Assembly (NCBI RefSeq): GCF_024166365.1
Contig: NC_064839.1
Span: 16,292,878 to 16,356,877, forward strand
DNA from: Elephas maximus indicus
Taxonomy: Eukaryota; Chordata; Mammalia; Proboscidea; Elephantidae
Direction of reading: 5' to 3'
DNA length: 64,000 nucleotides
The stretch's first letter is position 1. The number at the start of each line of letters is the position of its first letter. Shown here in pieces: positions 22,875 through 34,100 of the stretch. The notes below the pieces were generated by a model. It had not been told where the DNA came from. It did no database searches and was given only the letters and a program-made list of their open reading frames with translations. A program made the position numbers and the translations under genes.

Positions 22875-23774
22875 GTGATGCAGTGAATTACTTAATACGG
22901 ACCTTCTAGCCATAGTCTTTGTGATTCACACACAGTGATTGAGTGGGACTATGCAAATGAGGTATCTGGAACCAGTGATGGTTGAGGTTATGTGTCAACT
23001 TGGCTATGCCATGATTCCCTCCCAGTATTGTATGGTTGACTTGCATTTTGTGATCTGATGTAATTATCTTCCATGTTATGTGTTGTAATTCCTAACTCTA
23101 CATGTTAATAAGGTGGGATTGGTGTGGAGTGCATCTTGAGTCGCAGCCTTGTAGGAGGGTGTGACTCAAGGCCCACCCTTATTCAAGTTATGCCCTTCCC
23201 TGAGTGTGGCCTGTATCCAAGGTATATATGTGGGTGCCCTGCTGGGGCTCTCTCTCTCTCTCTCTCTCTGTCTGGATTCTGTATCAGGTTCATTACTGTC
23301 TGACCTCTGGTTCTTGGAACTTGATCCAGAGTCCTGCTGTCTGATCTGAGGATTCTGGAATTCATCAGCTTCTTCAGCCCTGCGGTCCGGCAGCCTATCT
23401 TCTGACCTGATTTGGCAGCTTCCAAAGCCTTGTGAGCCGGCAGCCTGTGGTCTGACCTGCTAGTTTTGGTTTGTCAGCCCCTGCAACCATGTGGGTTGGA
23501 AGAAGCCTGCGCCTGACCCATGGATTTGGGATTTGCTAGCCTACACAACTGCATGAACCATTTCCTTGATACGGTTCATGAGTTCTATGAGATGTTGCAG
23601 CAAATTACAGAACCCAAAGACGGAAGGGAGAGTACCGAGGGTAGGAGAATAGCTGATGTTAGAGATGATGTAGTGGTACAACATTTTGGAAAAATTGGAC
23701 ATGTCAACATCTTTAATCTCTGTATAATAGTAACCAGCTCTGTGCTGATCCTTGTAAAAGAAATTATTCATTTA
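22875..23774 (+). mobile_element. LTR-like element, copy 4, inserted in an RTE
   Basis: A 900-bp element lies between two copies of CCAGCT (22869-22874 and 23775-23780) inside an otherwise continuous RTE. The 5' end GTGATGCAGTGAATTACTTA and GTGGGACTATGCAAATGAGG match the copy at 12665. It carries a (TC)n run at about 23247-23270. The 3' part, with GAGTTCTATGAGATGTTGC and AAATTACAGAACCC, matches the copies at 35814 and 25881. No coding capacity. It resembles a solo LTR, but its name is unknown to me. Confidence 0.7.
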
Positions 23775-23780
23775 CCAGCT

Positions 23781-24060
23781 TTCGCATGCATATGAGGCAA
23801 TTGAAAATACCATGGCTTGGCTCAGGCACACCTTAAGTCCTCAAAGTGACACCTTTCCTTTTTAATACTTCAAAGAGTTCTTTTGTAGCAGATCTGCACA
23901 TTGTGATCTGTCATTTGATTTCTTGACTGCTGCTTCCATGAGCATTGATTGTGGATCCAAGTAAAATGAAATTCTTGACAACTTCGGTATTTTCCCCATT
24001 TATCACGATGTTGCTTATTGGTCCAGTTTTCAGGATATTAGCTTTCTTTATGTTGAGGGG
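23781..24060 (-). mobile_element. RTE LINE, segment 2 of a rearranged copy
   Basis: This continues segment 1. GAAAATACCATGGCTTGGC, CTTCAAAGAGTTCTTTTG and GAGCATTGATTGTGGATCC are antisense RTE words also seen at 38240-38420. It is interrupted by a SINE at 24061 and resumes for about 22 bp after it. Confidence 0.85.
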
Positions 24061-24236
24061 AAACCCTGGTGGTGTAGTGGTTAAGTGCTGCGGCTGCCAA
24101 CCAAAGGGTCAGCAGTTCACATCTGCCAGGCGCTCCTTGGAAACTCTATGGGGCAGTTCTACTCTATCCTACAGGGTCGCTATGAGTCAGAATTGACTCG
24201 ACGGCACTGGGTCTGGTTTGGTTTTTTTTGGTTTTA
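24061..24236 (+). mobile_element. AfroSINE, short form, nested in an RTE
   Basis: Head AAACCCTGGTGGTGTAGTGG, B-box-like GGTCAGCAGTTCACATC, tail GGGTCGCTATGAGTCAGAAT and GACGGCACTGG. TTTATGTTGAGG on the left and TTTTATGTTGAGG on the right form the target-site duplication inside the RTE. Confidence 0.9.
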
Positions 24237-24261
24237 TGTTGAGGTGTAATCCATACTGTAA

Positions 24262-25040
24262 TCCAGATTGGCCGGTGAAAACCTTATGAGTAGCAGTGGA
24301 ACATTGTCTGATACAGTGCCAGAAGATGAGCCCCTCAGATTGGAAGGCATTGAAAATACAACTGGAGAAGAGCTGTCTCTGCAAAGTAGAGTTGACCTTA
24401 ATGACATGGATGGAGTAAAGCTTTCAGGCCCTTCATTTGCTGAGGCACAACTCAAAATGAGAAGAAACAGCTGCAAACATCCATTAATAGTTGAAATGTG
24501 GAATGTAAGAAGTATGACTCAGAGAAATTGGAAGTTGTCAAAAATGAAAGCACACTTGAAGGTAGATATTGTAGGCATTAGTGAGCTGAAATGGATTGGT
24601 ATTTGCTGCTTTGAATCAGACAATCATATGGCCTTCTATGCTGGGAATGACAAATTGAAGAGGAAGGGCATCACATTCATCTTCAAAAAGAACATTCAAG
24701 ATCTGTCCTGAAATACAACACTGTCAGTGATAGGGTAATATCCATACATCTACAAGGAAGACCAGTTAATACAACTATTATTCAGATTTATGCACCAACC
24801 ACAAATGTGTACAAAGATGAAGAAACTGAAAATTTCTATCAACTTCTGCAGTCTGAAATTGATCAAACATGCAGTCAAGGTGCATTGATAATGACTGGTG
24901 CATAGAAAGCGGAAGTTGGAAACGAAGAAGGATTGGTAGTTGAAAAATACAGTCTTGGTGACAGAAACGTTACCAGAGATTGCATGATAGAAGTTTGCAA
25001 GACCAATGACCTATTCATTGAAAATGGATGCAGATTACCA
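24262..25040 (+). pseudogene. RTE LINE 5' part with endonuclease domain, inverted relative to its 3' part
   Basis: The plus-strand frame 24268-24711 and following broken frames encode the N-terminal part of an RTE/BovB-like polyprotein. A leader of about 70 residues precedes an apurinic endonuclease domain with VEMWNVRSM, VDIVGISELKW and, after a frame break, IIQIYAPT. The GDWNAK-type motif region has decayed (TGA*KAEVGNEE, with a TAG near 24903). The copy ends near 25040 at a MIR. The 3' part of the same element lies to the left on the opposite strand (22471-24258), so the element carries an inversion. It is not functional. Confidence 0.75.
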
Positions 25041-25210
25041 GGTCCCAAACCCAGCTCTGTTGGTGACTACTACTTTAGCCACGTGACCTTGGAGAACTCC
25101 CTTAGCCTCACCTACCCTACTGGGTCATTGTGAGAATTAAATGTGATAGCACATATAAAGTACATAGCACAGTTCCTGCCACTTAGTACATATTCAGTTA
25201 ATGTTATCTG
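25041..25210 (+). repeat. MIR
   Basis: CCCAGCTCTGTTGGTGACTA, GTGACCTTGGAGAACTCCC and GGTCATTGTGAGAATTAAAT follow the MIR order. It abuts the RTE 5' part. Confidence 0.7.
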
Positions 25211-25599
25211 TTTTTATTTTAGGGTTCTTGTGAGGGTTAAGTGAGATTTTGTACCTGAAATCCCAGGTATGATACTTACACATCGTAGGCACTTAATGAA
25301 TCATCTGTTTTGTAGAGGAGTATTTGTGTGAACGTGGCATGTCATCAGCAGTTTTTTTCTTTTTTTGTTGTGGAACCTTATTTCTAAGTACTTAACAACT
25401 GCCCTTTGAATGTTCAACAAATATCTGTTGAATGTTTACAATGTTTTTAGTACTTTGGGAATATCTTAAATGAGCTTTGTGGTCGTGGTGATTGAAGGTG
25501 GGAGGGAAAAGTGGAAGAAACTGGCAGCTGTAATACAGTATGTTACAATACAGTAAGGTTAATGCTGAGATGGAGCTAAAAACAGGCTGTTTTGGTAGC

Positions 25600-25880
25600 A
25601 CATAGTAAGGGGCCCCTAGCTCAGACTTTATTGAAATGGCTCTCCAGAGGAGGTGACATCTAATTTAAGCAGCCAAGAGGAGTATGAGTAAGCCAGAAGA
25701 GCTTCCTGGTAGAAGACACTGAATATGTAGACACCGGGTAGTGAGAGGGAAGGTGGCATATCCAAGAACTGGGCAGTGTTGGGCAAAGGTAGGAGGATGG
25801 AAGAAAGGAAAGGGTAATTGTGGGGTGTACAATTAACTTTACCCAGAGAATTTGGTCTTTGTCACTGGTCCCTGGGAAGT
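25600..25880 (+). repeat. L2 LINE fragment, left part
   Basis: GGCTCTCCAGAGGAGGTGAC and AGCCAAGAGGAGTATGAG follow the sense L2 3' pattern. The copy is split by an LTR-like element and resumes after about 26540. Confidence 0.55.
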
Positions 25881-26535
25881 AATCTCTATAGTCTTGGAAT
25901 TTCCCTGTAAACCCTTGGAATTTCCCCAGTGATTGGAATCTTTGTTATCCATGCGAGCGCCAGACTATACCTGAGAGTTCATATTAATGAGGGGCTGTAT
26001 TGGGTGGGAGTTGGCCATGCCATAAAGACTCACTATGTGGTATCAGCCCAATCTCAGGGGAGGGGACTGGGGGTTGAATTCAGTCTAATGGGCAGTGATT
26101 TAATCAGTCAGTTATGCCTGTGTTATGAAACTCCCATAAAAACTTCACACTGAAGTTCATTGAGCTTCCTGGTTGGTGAAAGTCATTAATAGTCATGAAG
26201 GTAGTGCATCCCATTGGACATGAAAGCTTCACACTGGGGACGCTTCTAGACCTCTGTATTTGTAGCCTTTTTGATATAATAAGCACTGTGAGTTCTGGGA
26301 GTCATTGCAGCAAATTACCGAACCTGAGAGGATAGTGGAAACCTCTAGATCTGTAGCTAGCAAGTCAGAAGTGAGGGTGTTATGGGGGCCCCTGAGCTTG
26401 TGGCTGGCTTCTGAAGTCTTGGGCAGACTAGAGGACTGTGCCCCTTTTAGCTTGTGAGATCTAACCTAGCTTCATGGTGGTTAGGGTCAGAAGAAGAACT
26501 GCATTTGCAGTTGGCGTCAGGATATTTAGAGCGTG
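25881..26535 (+). mobile_element. LTR-type repeat, older relative
   Basis: GGCAGTGATTTAATCAGTCA, GTTATGAAACTCCCATAAAA and a late GATATAATAAGCACTGTGAG followed by GCAAATTACCGAACCTGAG are typical of an ancient mammalian LTR with a poly(A)-signal region and U5. Its 3' block is recognisably related to the copies at 22875 and 35814. It splits an L2. Confidence 0.55.
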
Positions 26536-27110
26536 TGTTGGAGAAGACACATACAGACAGCTTCGTTCTGGAAAGCCATTAATGGGTTTTAAGCAGGAGA
26601 GTGGCATGATTAGATTGATTCTAGAATGATTGCGCAGCAGCCAGAGGACAGCGTCCTAGCATTGGAAGACCACTTAAGAGGCTTCTCTGTAATTTAGCAA
26701 GAGGTGAAGAAGGTCTGAGCTTTGGTATTGACAGTGAAGATGGAGAGAAGGGAAAAGACTTGAGAGATCTTAAGGAGGCAGGAAGTATATGACTAAATGA
26801 TTAACTGGATGTGAAAGAGAGTAAAGAGTAGAGGATAGCTCCTAGGTTTCTGGCTTGTTCAAGTAGGTAGATGGTGATGCCATGCACTAAGACAGGGAAG
26901 GAACATGGAAAGACTTGGGAGAGTTTGAACGTTTGATTTGGGAACCTGTCCAGTGAGCAGTTGAATATTTGGGATCTGGAATACAGAAGTAAAACCTGGG
27001 CTAAAAGGATGGATTTGGAACCCTCCCAGGGAAAATATGTAGATCTTACAAACAGAGGACCTGGCATAGATCTTTGAGGAACCATGGCACTTTAGATTTG
27101 TCAGAGGAGG
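26536..27110 (+). repeat. L2 LINE fragment, right part
   Basis: AAGCAGGAGAGTGGCATGAT and GGATAGCTCCTAGGTTTCTG continue the sense L2 copy from before the LTR-type insertion. Confidence 0.55.
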
Positions 27111-27309
27111 GGTGGCTCAAAAAGGGAACTAAGAATGACCAGAGAGATAGGAGGAGAGCTAGGAAAGCTAGCATCTTTTCATATCAGCACCTATGGAGTT
27201 GTATCGCTCTTTTTAATGAGTTACCATGTTAAGGGGAGCCAAAAAGTACAGAATTTTAAGGCGAGGACAAGAGATTCAGTCTTTCCGGTGTTTTCTCTTG
27301 TCTAGATAT

Positions 27310-28253
27310 CGTTGTTAGGTGCCGTTGAGTCTGTTCAGAATGAAACACTTTCTGGCCCTGCGCCATCCTCACAGTTGTTGCTATGTTTGAGCCCATTGTT
27401 GCAGCCGCTGTGTCAGTCCATCTCCTTGAGGGTCTTCCTCTTTTTCGCTGACCCTCTACTTGACTGTGGATGATGTCCTTCTCCAGGGACTGGTTCTCCA
27501 GATAACATACATAAAGTACGTGAGATGAAGTCTCACCATTCTTGCTTCTAAGGAGCATTCTGGCTGTACTTGTTCAAAAAAAGAGAGATTTGTTCCTTCT
27601 TCTGGTAGTCCATGGTATGTTCAGTATTCTTCACCAAAACCATAATTCAAAGGCATCAGTTCTTCAGTCTTCCATATTCATTTTCCGGCTTTCACATGTG
27701 TACGAGGTGACTGAAAATACCATGGCTTGGGTCAGGCGTACCTTAGTCCTTACATCTTTGCTTTTTACCACTTTAAAGAGGTCTTTTGCAGCAGATCTGC
27801 CCACTGCAATATGTTGTTTGATTCATTTGACTGCTGTTTCCCTGGGCATTGATTGTGGATTGAAGTAAATCCTTGGCAACTTCAGTATTTTCTCCATTTA
27901 TCATGATACTGCTTATGGGTCCAGTTGGGAGGATTCTTGTTTTCTTTATTTTGAGTAATCCATACTAAAGGTTGTAGTCTTCAGTCTTCATCAGTAAGTG
28001 CTTCAGGTCCTCTTCACTTGCAGCAAGCAAGGTTGTGTCATCTGCATAAAGTGCCGTTCTTCATATAGTCTGGCTTCTCAGGTTATTTGCTCAGCATACA
28101 GATTGAGTAAATATGGTTAAAAGATACATATGGTGAAAAAATACAACCCTGACGCACACCTTTCCTGAATTTAAACCATGCGGTTTCCCCTGTTCTGTTT
28201 GAACAACTGCCTCTTAGTCTGTGTACAGGTTCCTCACAAGCACAATTAAGTGT
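27310..28253 (-). pseudogene. RTE LINE, 3' part with reverse-transcriptase C-terminal region
   Basis: The plus strand starts with GTTGTTAGGTGCCGTTGAGT and shows the full antisense RTE 3' order: CCTCTACTTGACTG, GACTGGTTCTCCAG, GAAAATACCATGGCTTGGG, then TGTGTCATCTGCATAAAGTG, the region of the RT catalytic box. The minus-strand frame at 27256-27558 carries NQSLEKDIIHSQVEGQRKRG. It ends near 28253 and is frameshifted throughout. Confidence 0.8.
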
Positions 28254-28349
28254 TCATTTGGATTTACGTTGTTGTGGATTGAAGAGAAGAGAAAATTTTC
28301 TGTATTTTTTTTCTCTGAAGAGGGCATTGTTTGTGGAGGGGTTCATCTG

Positions 28350-28560
28350 TGTATTTTCATAACAGCTTTATTGAAATATAATCTGTATGCCATACATTCA
28401 CCTATTTAAAGTATACAATTCAGTGATTTCTAGTTTATTCAGAGTTATATAACCATCACCACAGCAGTTGTAGACCATTTTTATCACTCCTCCCCCCCCC
28501 CAAAAAAAACCCATACCCATTAGCAGTCACTCCTCATTCCCTCTGCCAGCCTCCAGCTTT
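28350..28560 (-). repeat. L1 LINE fragment, left part
   Basis: CAGCTTTATTGAAATATAAT, CATACATTCACCTATTTAAA and CAATTCAGTGATTTCTAGT are antisense words of an older L1 3' region. Split by an RTE fragment. Confidence 0.65.
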
Positions 28561-28562
28561 TT

Positions 28563-28825
28563 GCTGTTGTTGTTGCCAGTTGCCATCGAGTTGACTCCAA
28601 CTCATGATGACCTCATGTATAACAGAATGAAATACTACTCGGTCCTGCGTCGTCCTCAGTTGTTGGTATGTTTGAACCCATTGTTGAAGCCATTGTGCCA
28701 GTCCATCTCATGGAGGGTTTCCTCCTTTTTGCTTACCATTTACTTTACCAAACATGATTATTTTTTTCCCTAGTGATTCGTTTTTCCTAATGACATGTCC
28801 AGCGTAAGCAGGGTGAAGTCTCCCT
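28563..28825 (-). mobile_element. RTE LINE 3' fragment inside L1
   Basis: GTTGTTGTTGCCAGTTGCC begins the antisense RTE tail, followed by GTGCCAGTCCATCTCATGG and TTACCAAACATGATTATT. It lies between two parts of one antisense L1. Confidence 0.75.
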
Positions 28826-29460
28826 CCAACTTGAGGCAACCACTATTCTGTTGCTGTAGATTTGCCTATTCTGGATAGTTCATATCAATGGAATTATATA
28901 GTATGTGGCCTTTTGTTTCATTTCCTTCCCTCAGTGTAATGTTTTCAAAGTTCATCGGTATTGTAGCATGTATCAGTACTTCATTCCTTTTTATGACTGA
29001 ATTAATATTTCATTGTAAGGGTCTATCACATTTTGTTCATCCAGTCATCAGTGGGTAGACATTTGGATTGTTTCCACTTTTTTGGCTATTATAAATAGTG
29101 TAGCTCTTAACATTTGTGTACAGGTTTTTGTGTGGACATACATTTTCATTTCTCTTAGGTATCTACCTAGGATTAGAATTGATGGATCATATGGTAATGC
29201 TATATTTAACATTTGAGCAACTGCCAGACTGTTCCAAAGTGTCTGCCCCCTTTTTCATTCCTAGCAGCAGTAAACGAGGGTTGCAGTTTCTACACATCTT
29301 CGCCAACACGTGTTACTGCGTGTCTTTTTGATTATACCCATCCTGGTGGTTGTGAAGTGGTATCTCATTGTGGTTTTGATTTGTATTTCCCTGATGGCTA
29401 ATGACGATCATATTTTCATGTGTTTATCATCCATTCATATATCTCCTTTGGAAACTTCCT
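28826..29460 (-). repeat. L1 LINE fragment, right part (ORF2 3' region)
   Basis: GATAGTTCATATCAATGGAA, GTTCATCGGTATTGTAGCA and TGGTATCTCATTGTGGTTTTG are the antisense words of the L1 ORF2 end and 3'UTR. Frames are broken. Confidence 0.75.
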
Positions 29461-29889
29461 CTATATTTGATCATCAATTTTGAAAAAGTTAATTAAGTTG
29501 CAAAACTTGAAACTATAAAGGAAAAGATGATCATATTTGATTATAGAAAAAAGGGAAGAATGTGTGTGTGTATATGTATATAAAGATGCCATAAACAAAT
29601 GTCACAGGTAAAGAACAGACTCCCGAGAGACATAGTCAGCATTCTCTACCCAGATCAAGTCTAAGCTCACAAGGAGGGTGCTTGATGATCCTGATACCTG
29701 GCTGACTTCCAAACTGGAGACCATAATCTCTGTCTTCTCCACAGCACCTGTCTTAAGGCCACAGACATCACGACCCCTGCCAGGTCTCTGTAGACCAGTG
29801 GCCTGACGTGTAGCGGGGTAGCTTACCACAGGAGCTAATTTCTTGGATTTGCAAGACAGTGCAACTAGAAAACATTCAGTGGTTCATTT

Positions 29890-30400
29890 ATGTCAGGTTT
29901 GTGAAGGGCCCGCCAGCACCCTTGTTGGCTCTGGGAACCAGGTGGTGAACAAGCCACTGCTGTCATTAGGAGCTTATGTGCCAGTTGGTGAGGTATACCC
30001 AAGCAAATAAAGATGTAAAATGATTGCAAATTCTCGTTAGGACAATCAACATTGTAGGGGTGGAGTGGCCCTAGATTAGATAGACTACTCAGGGAAGGCC
30101 TCTCTGAGGAAGTGACACCTATTTTGAGAGCTGAAGTATGATAGGGAGGAGCACCGTGAGTAGGAGAGAGGTAAGAGCTTTCAGATGGAGGCAACAGCAT
30201 GTGCAAAGAGCTTGGTGTGTTAGAAGAACTGGAAAATGTGCAATATGAAGAGCGAGAGACCAGGAGGCACAACAGGAGGCTGGAGAGGTGGACAGAATTG
30301 TGCAGATCCGGGTGAGGAGTCTGATTTTATTCTGAGTGCCAGGGGAAGTTCTTCACAAACTACATGGAGAAAAGAGATTTTTAAAAGTTGGTAGAAAGGA
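29890..30400 (+). repeat. L2 LINE fragment
   Basis: GGAAGGCCTCTCTGAGGAAG, CAGCATGTGCAAAGAGCTTG and GATTTTATTCTGAGTGCCAG follow the sense L2 3' order. Confidence 0.65.
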
Positions 30401-30614
30401 ATAAAAATGAAACGAGAATAAATCTGGTAAGAAATGCTCTGAGAAGTCTGTGAAAGTCCTAAGTCACCTAAGCTGTAATATCTGTGGTTGTTGGAACAAC
30501 CACATATCGATAATAAATCCATGGTTTACGAACAGTCAGGTTGAAAAGGCCAAAAGAGAATACTTAAAATTTGGAATTTCTGTATCTCATGTTTCCTATA
30601 AATTGCTAGCTAGA

Positions 30615-31170
30615 TATGTTGTATTAGGTGCTGTCGACTTAGCTCCAACTCATAACTACCCTGTGTATAAACAGTGCAGTGTTACCCAGTCCTGCACCGT
30701 CCTCACAGTCGTTCCTGTGTTTGAGCCCATTGTTGCACCACTGTGTCAGTCCATCTTGTTGAGCATCTTCCTCTTTTTTGTTGACCCTCAACTTTACCAA
30801 GCATGATGTCCTTCTCCAGGGATTGGTCCCTGCTGATAACTTGTTCAAAGTAAACAAGACAAAGCCTCACCATCTTCGTTTCTAAGGAGCATTCTGGTTC
30901 TCCTCCCTCCAAGACTTTTGGCATTCCATAATATACTCAGTATTCTTTGCCAGCACCATAATTCAAGTGCGTCCATTCTTCGCTTTTCCTTTTTTCAGCA
31001 TCCAGCTCTCACATGCATATGAGACAATTGAAAAGACCATGGCTGGGTCAGGTGTACTTTAATCCTCAAAATGAAGTCTTTGCTTTTTAAGATTTTAAAG
31101 AGGTCTTTTGCAGCAGATTTGCCCAATGCAATATGTTTGATTTCTTGACTGCTGCTTCCATGGGCAGTGT
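30615..31170 (-). mobile_element. RTE LINE 3' fragment
   Basis: TTAGGTGCTGTCGACTTAGC, CCAGTCCTGCACCGTCCTC and AGCATGATGTCCTTCTCCAG lead to TTGACTGCTGCTTCCATGGG. The minus-strand frame 30703-30924 shows GGEPECSLETKMVRLCLVYF and RDQSLEKDIM, the C-terminal RTE region. Confidence 0.85.
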
Positions 31171-32823
31171 TATAGAGGCTTGATTAGATTCTGATTCAGT
31201 ATTTTAGGCAAAAATACTTCATAGGTGGTACTGTACACTTCCTATTTCATCACAACGATAGGCATATGGTGTCTGGTTGCCCCACTTTTAATGATTGTTA
31301 AGATTAATCAGTGGGTTTAGGTGTTATCAAGCCTAATTCCTTCTTTATAAACTTTCCCACCAAATTGTCGCCTAATTGTTTTAACAATGATTAATAGTCA
31401 CGGGCTGGATCCCCTATTTCATTAGGATTGCATAATGGTGGTTTTCTAACATTCCTGTATTTATTAGTTGGTATCCTTTGATAAAGAACTTTCCCAAGTG
31501 GGGACTCATAAAAAATAGTCTAAACAGGAAAGGCAAGATAAATGCTTGATTTTTTTCCCATTTTACTTATCAATTTTCAGAATAATAGCTTGATGCCCTA
31601 AAATCTCTAAAGATGACTAATTTTTCTTAGTATCATTATGGGCTTATTAATTCTTATATATTTAATGGATTTCACTCCAGGGCAATTTTCATTCTTTTTG
31701 ATGCTTAAATTGTCCCATTATTGGCCACTAAGAGCTTATCCTTCAGGTTGACTCCGGGGTCCTTTTGACATGAGCCTGGTAGTCTTAGATGGGTTCCCTG
31801 CTTTCTCGCATGATAAGAAGTCCTGGGCTTATCTTACTTATTTCTGACCCCGATCAAGAATTAGCATTTTCTTTAAGGAGCTCTGATTCTTTTTGGTACG
31901 AAATGGTATTAGGGGCATTCATTGTAACTGGGATGTGAATTATTCTAGACCTTTCCAGTCAGAGCTAGGAAATACATACTTTTTGAAAAGAAAAGGGTAA
32001 ATCATGATTTCATACTACTTCCAATTGAAATGAAGGAATAAAGGATTTTTACTTCTTTGCTTATATGTTTGTATCTCTTTTTTCCATGATGACAATCTTG
32101 GTTTCAAAGGACGTTACCATAATTGCCTATTTGCTTTACGATTACCAATAATAAGATCATTGAATGAACTTTAAGATTTCCTTATTCTTCTCCCCTCCCC
32201 CCCTTTGGGATTTCTGTAACACAAGAGTGATACAGTCAAAGTACTCTTTTAAAATCACTTAAAATAATACTTCTCTGGTTAGTCAAGCCTCCAGCTTGAA
32301 AAAGAAGTTTAGGTTCATTTGTCTGTTTTTTATTTTCAGAGATTTTTTTTCTTTTTAATTATATAAAATATTTATATGTTCTAAAAATAAAAGTATAAAG
32401 CAAGGTAGAGAGAAGTCTGGCTTCCTTCCTTGCTTTTGTTCTTCCCCATTCTTTATAGGTAAACATTTTTATTGTTTTTTTTTTTTGGATTTTCTTCCAT
32501 TGCTTTTTTTAAAAAAATAACAAGCAAATATGTTTATATATTTGCGTCCCCTACACCCTACTCCACCCCTGTTTTATTTCTTTCCTTGCTTTTCATCTTT
32601 GCAGTTATGTATCTTACTTCCAAGAATTCTTTCTAGATTTTGCTTTCTTGATGGTTGTTTGCTTTTGTTTTAAAGGATACATTATCTTCTCCATTCTAAG
32701 GATACTAATCAGAATTTCTTTTAATGTGTTTTTCTGGCACCTAAGATAGTACATGTTTCTTCTGGGACCTGATTTGCTTTTCATCTTATTTGCCCTTTTT
32801 TGTCCTCTTGGTGTTCCTGCAAG
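31171..32823. other. Intronic A/T-rich sequence, nothing recognised
   Basis: No exon-like frame or recognisable repeat. Several T-runs occur near 32340, 32475 and 32500. Confidence 0.4.
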
Positions 32824-33030
32824 CAGCCCTGGTGGAGCACTGGTTAAAGCACTCGGCTGCTAACCAAAGGGTTGGTGGTTTGAATCCACCAGCTAGCTGC
32901 TCTATGGAAGAAAGATGTGGCAGTTTTCTTCCATAAAGATTACAGCCTTGGAAATCCTGTGGGGCAGTTCAGCTGTATCCTCTAGGGTTGCTATGAGTTA
33001 GAATCAACTCAACGGCAGTGGGTTTTGGTT
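32824..33030 (+). mobile_element. AfroSINE, long form
   Basis: Head GCAGCCCTGGTGGAGCACTG, middle GAAAGATGTGGCAGTTTTC and GATTACAGCCTTGGAAATCC, tail GGGTTGCTATGAGTTAGAAT and CAACGGCAGTGGG. Confidence 0.9.
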
Positions 33031-33904
33031 TGATGTTCTTTCACTATCTGGTGATCTTTAGAAATGAAAGATGATTGATTATATAGGTAATTGGTAGGAG
33101 GCGTCTCTATATTTTTTAACAGTCCTCTTGCCTCAGTGCAAGTTAGGTGACTCAGTGATCGGGAGTAGGAAATATGAATAAAATCAAGTTGTTTAACCAA
33201 CTTCTAATTCCTGATCTCTGTACCTGCTGCCTCGAAGAAGCTGGACATTCGTCTAGCTCCTCCAGGGAAAAAACTCTGCTTGTGTGCTCACCTTGGCTCT
33301 GCATGTTCTGGGAAGTGGCCAGCTCTGCACTAGTCTGTTTTATAGTACAATTTCCTCTGCTTTCTCTCTGTCTTCTACAGAGTGGTGGCATTGAAATAGA
33401 CTATGGCCCTCAGACCTTCTCACTAATATTCTGCTGTGATTCTCTCATTGATATCTTTATGCTATTGGGATTTAGAGAGGCTGGGAAGTTTAGTGCATGT
33501 GCTTATTTACCTCAGCTGTGGTCTTGAAATGAAGCTTCTTTGTTCCATAGCATTGCTGACCAGGACTGCTTGCCACTCCATGTCTCTGTTGGCTTAAAGA
33601 TTGAAATGGATTAAAGTTGTTCTCTATGTTCGTACATCATAGCTATCAATCTCTAGTGAAATGGGAAGTTTTAATTAATTTGTTATTTTGAGGATTAAAT
33701 TTTCATTGTATCTACTTGTTCATCTACATAGAAGTTAAACATCACTGATCGGTGCGATGCCTCCCAGATAGATTTCTCCTTCATTCAGGAATTGGGTGAC
33801 TTTACAAGACTTTCCTTGTTTGTTAGTAACTTTACACAGATAAGTAGAGATAACAAATCCTCCTTTATTTTTGCTTGTTTTGTGAGCGATAATAATTTCA
33901 TTGC

Positions 33905-34100
33905 CAAACTCTTATTTAGCGCTTAATATGTATCAGACATTGTTCTAAGTGCTTTATGTGTATAAACTCATTTAACTCAATAACAGTAGTTACTGTTATT
34001 ATCCCTATTTTACAGATGATGAAACTGAGGCACAGAGAGGTTAAAGAACTTGCCCAAGGTCACATAGCTGGTAAGTGGCAGAGCCAGTCAGTTGGGCCCT
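33905..34100 (-). repeat. MIR
   Basis: TATCCCTATTTTACAGATGA followed by AAACTGAGGCACAGAGAGG and CCCAAGGTCACATAGCTGG is a well-preserved antisense MIR. Confidence 0.85.

Noticed and set aside
23247..23270. (TC)n run as a separate microsatellite locus
   Set aside because: It is short and lies inside the LTR-like element, where it seems to be part of the element.
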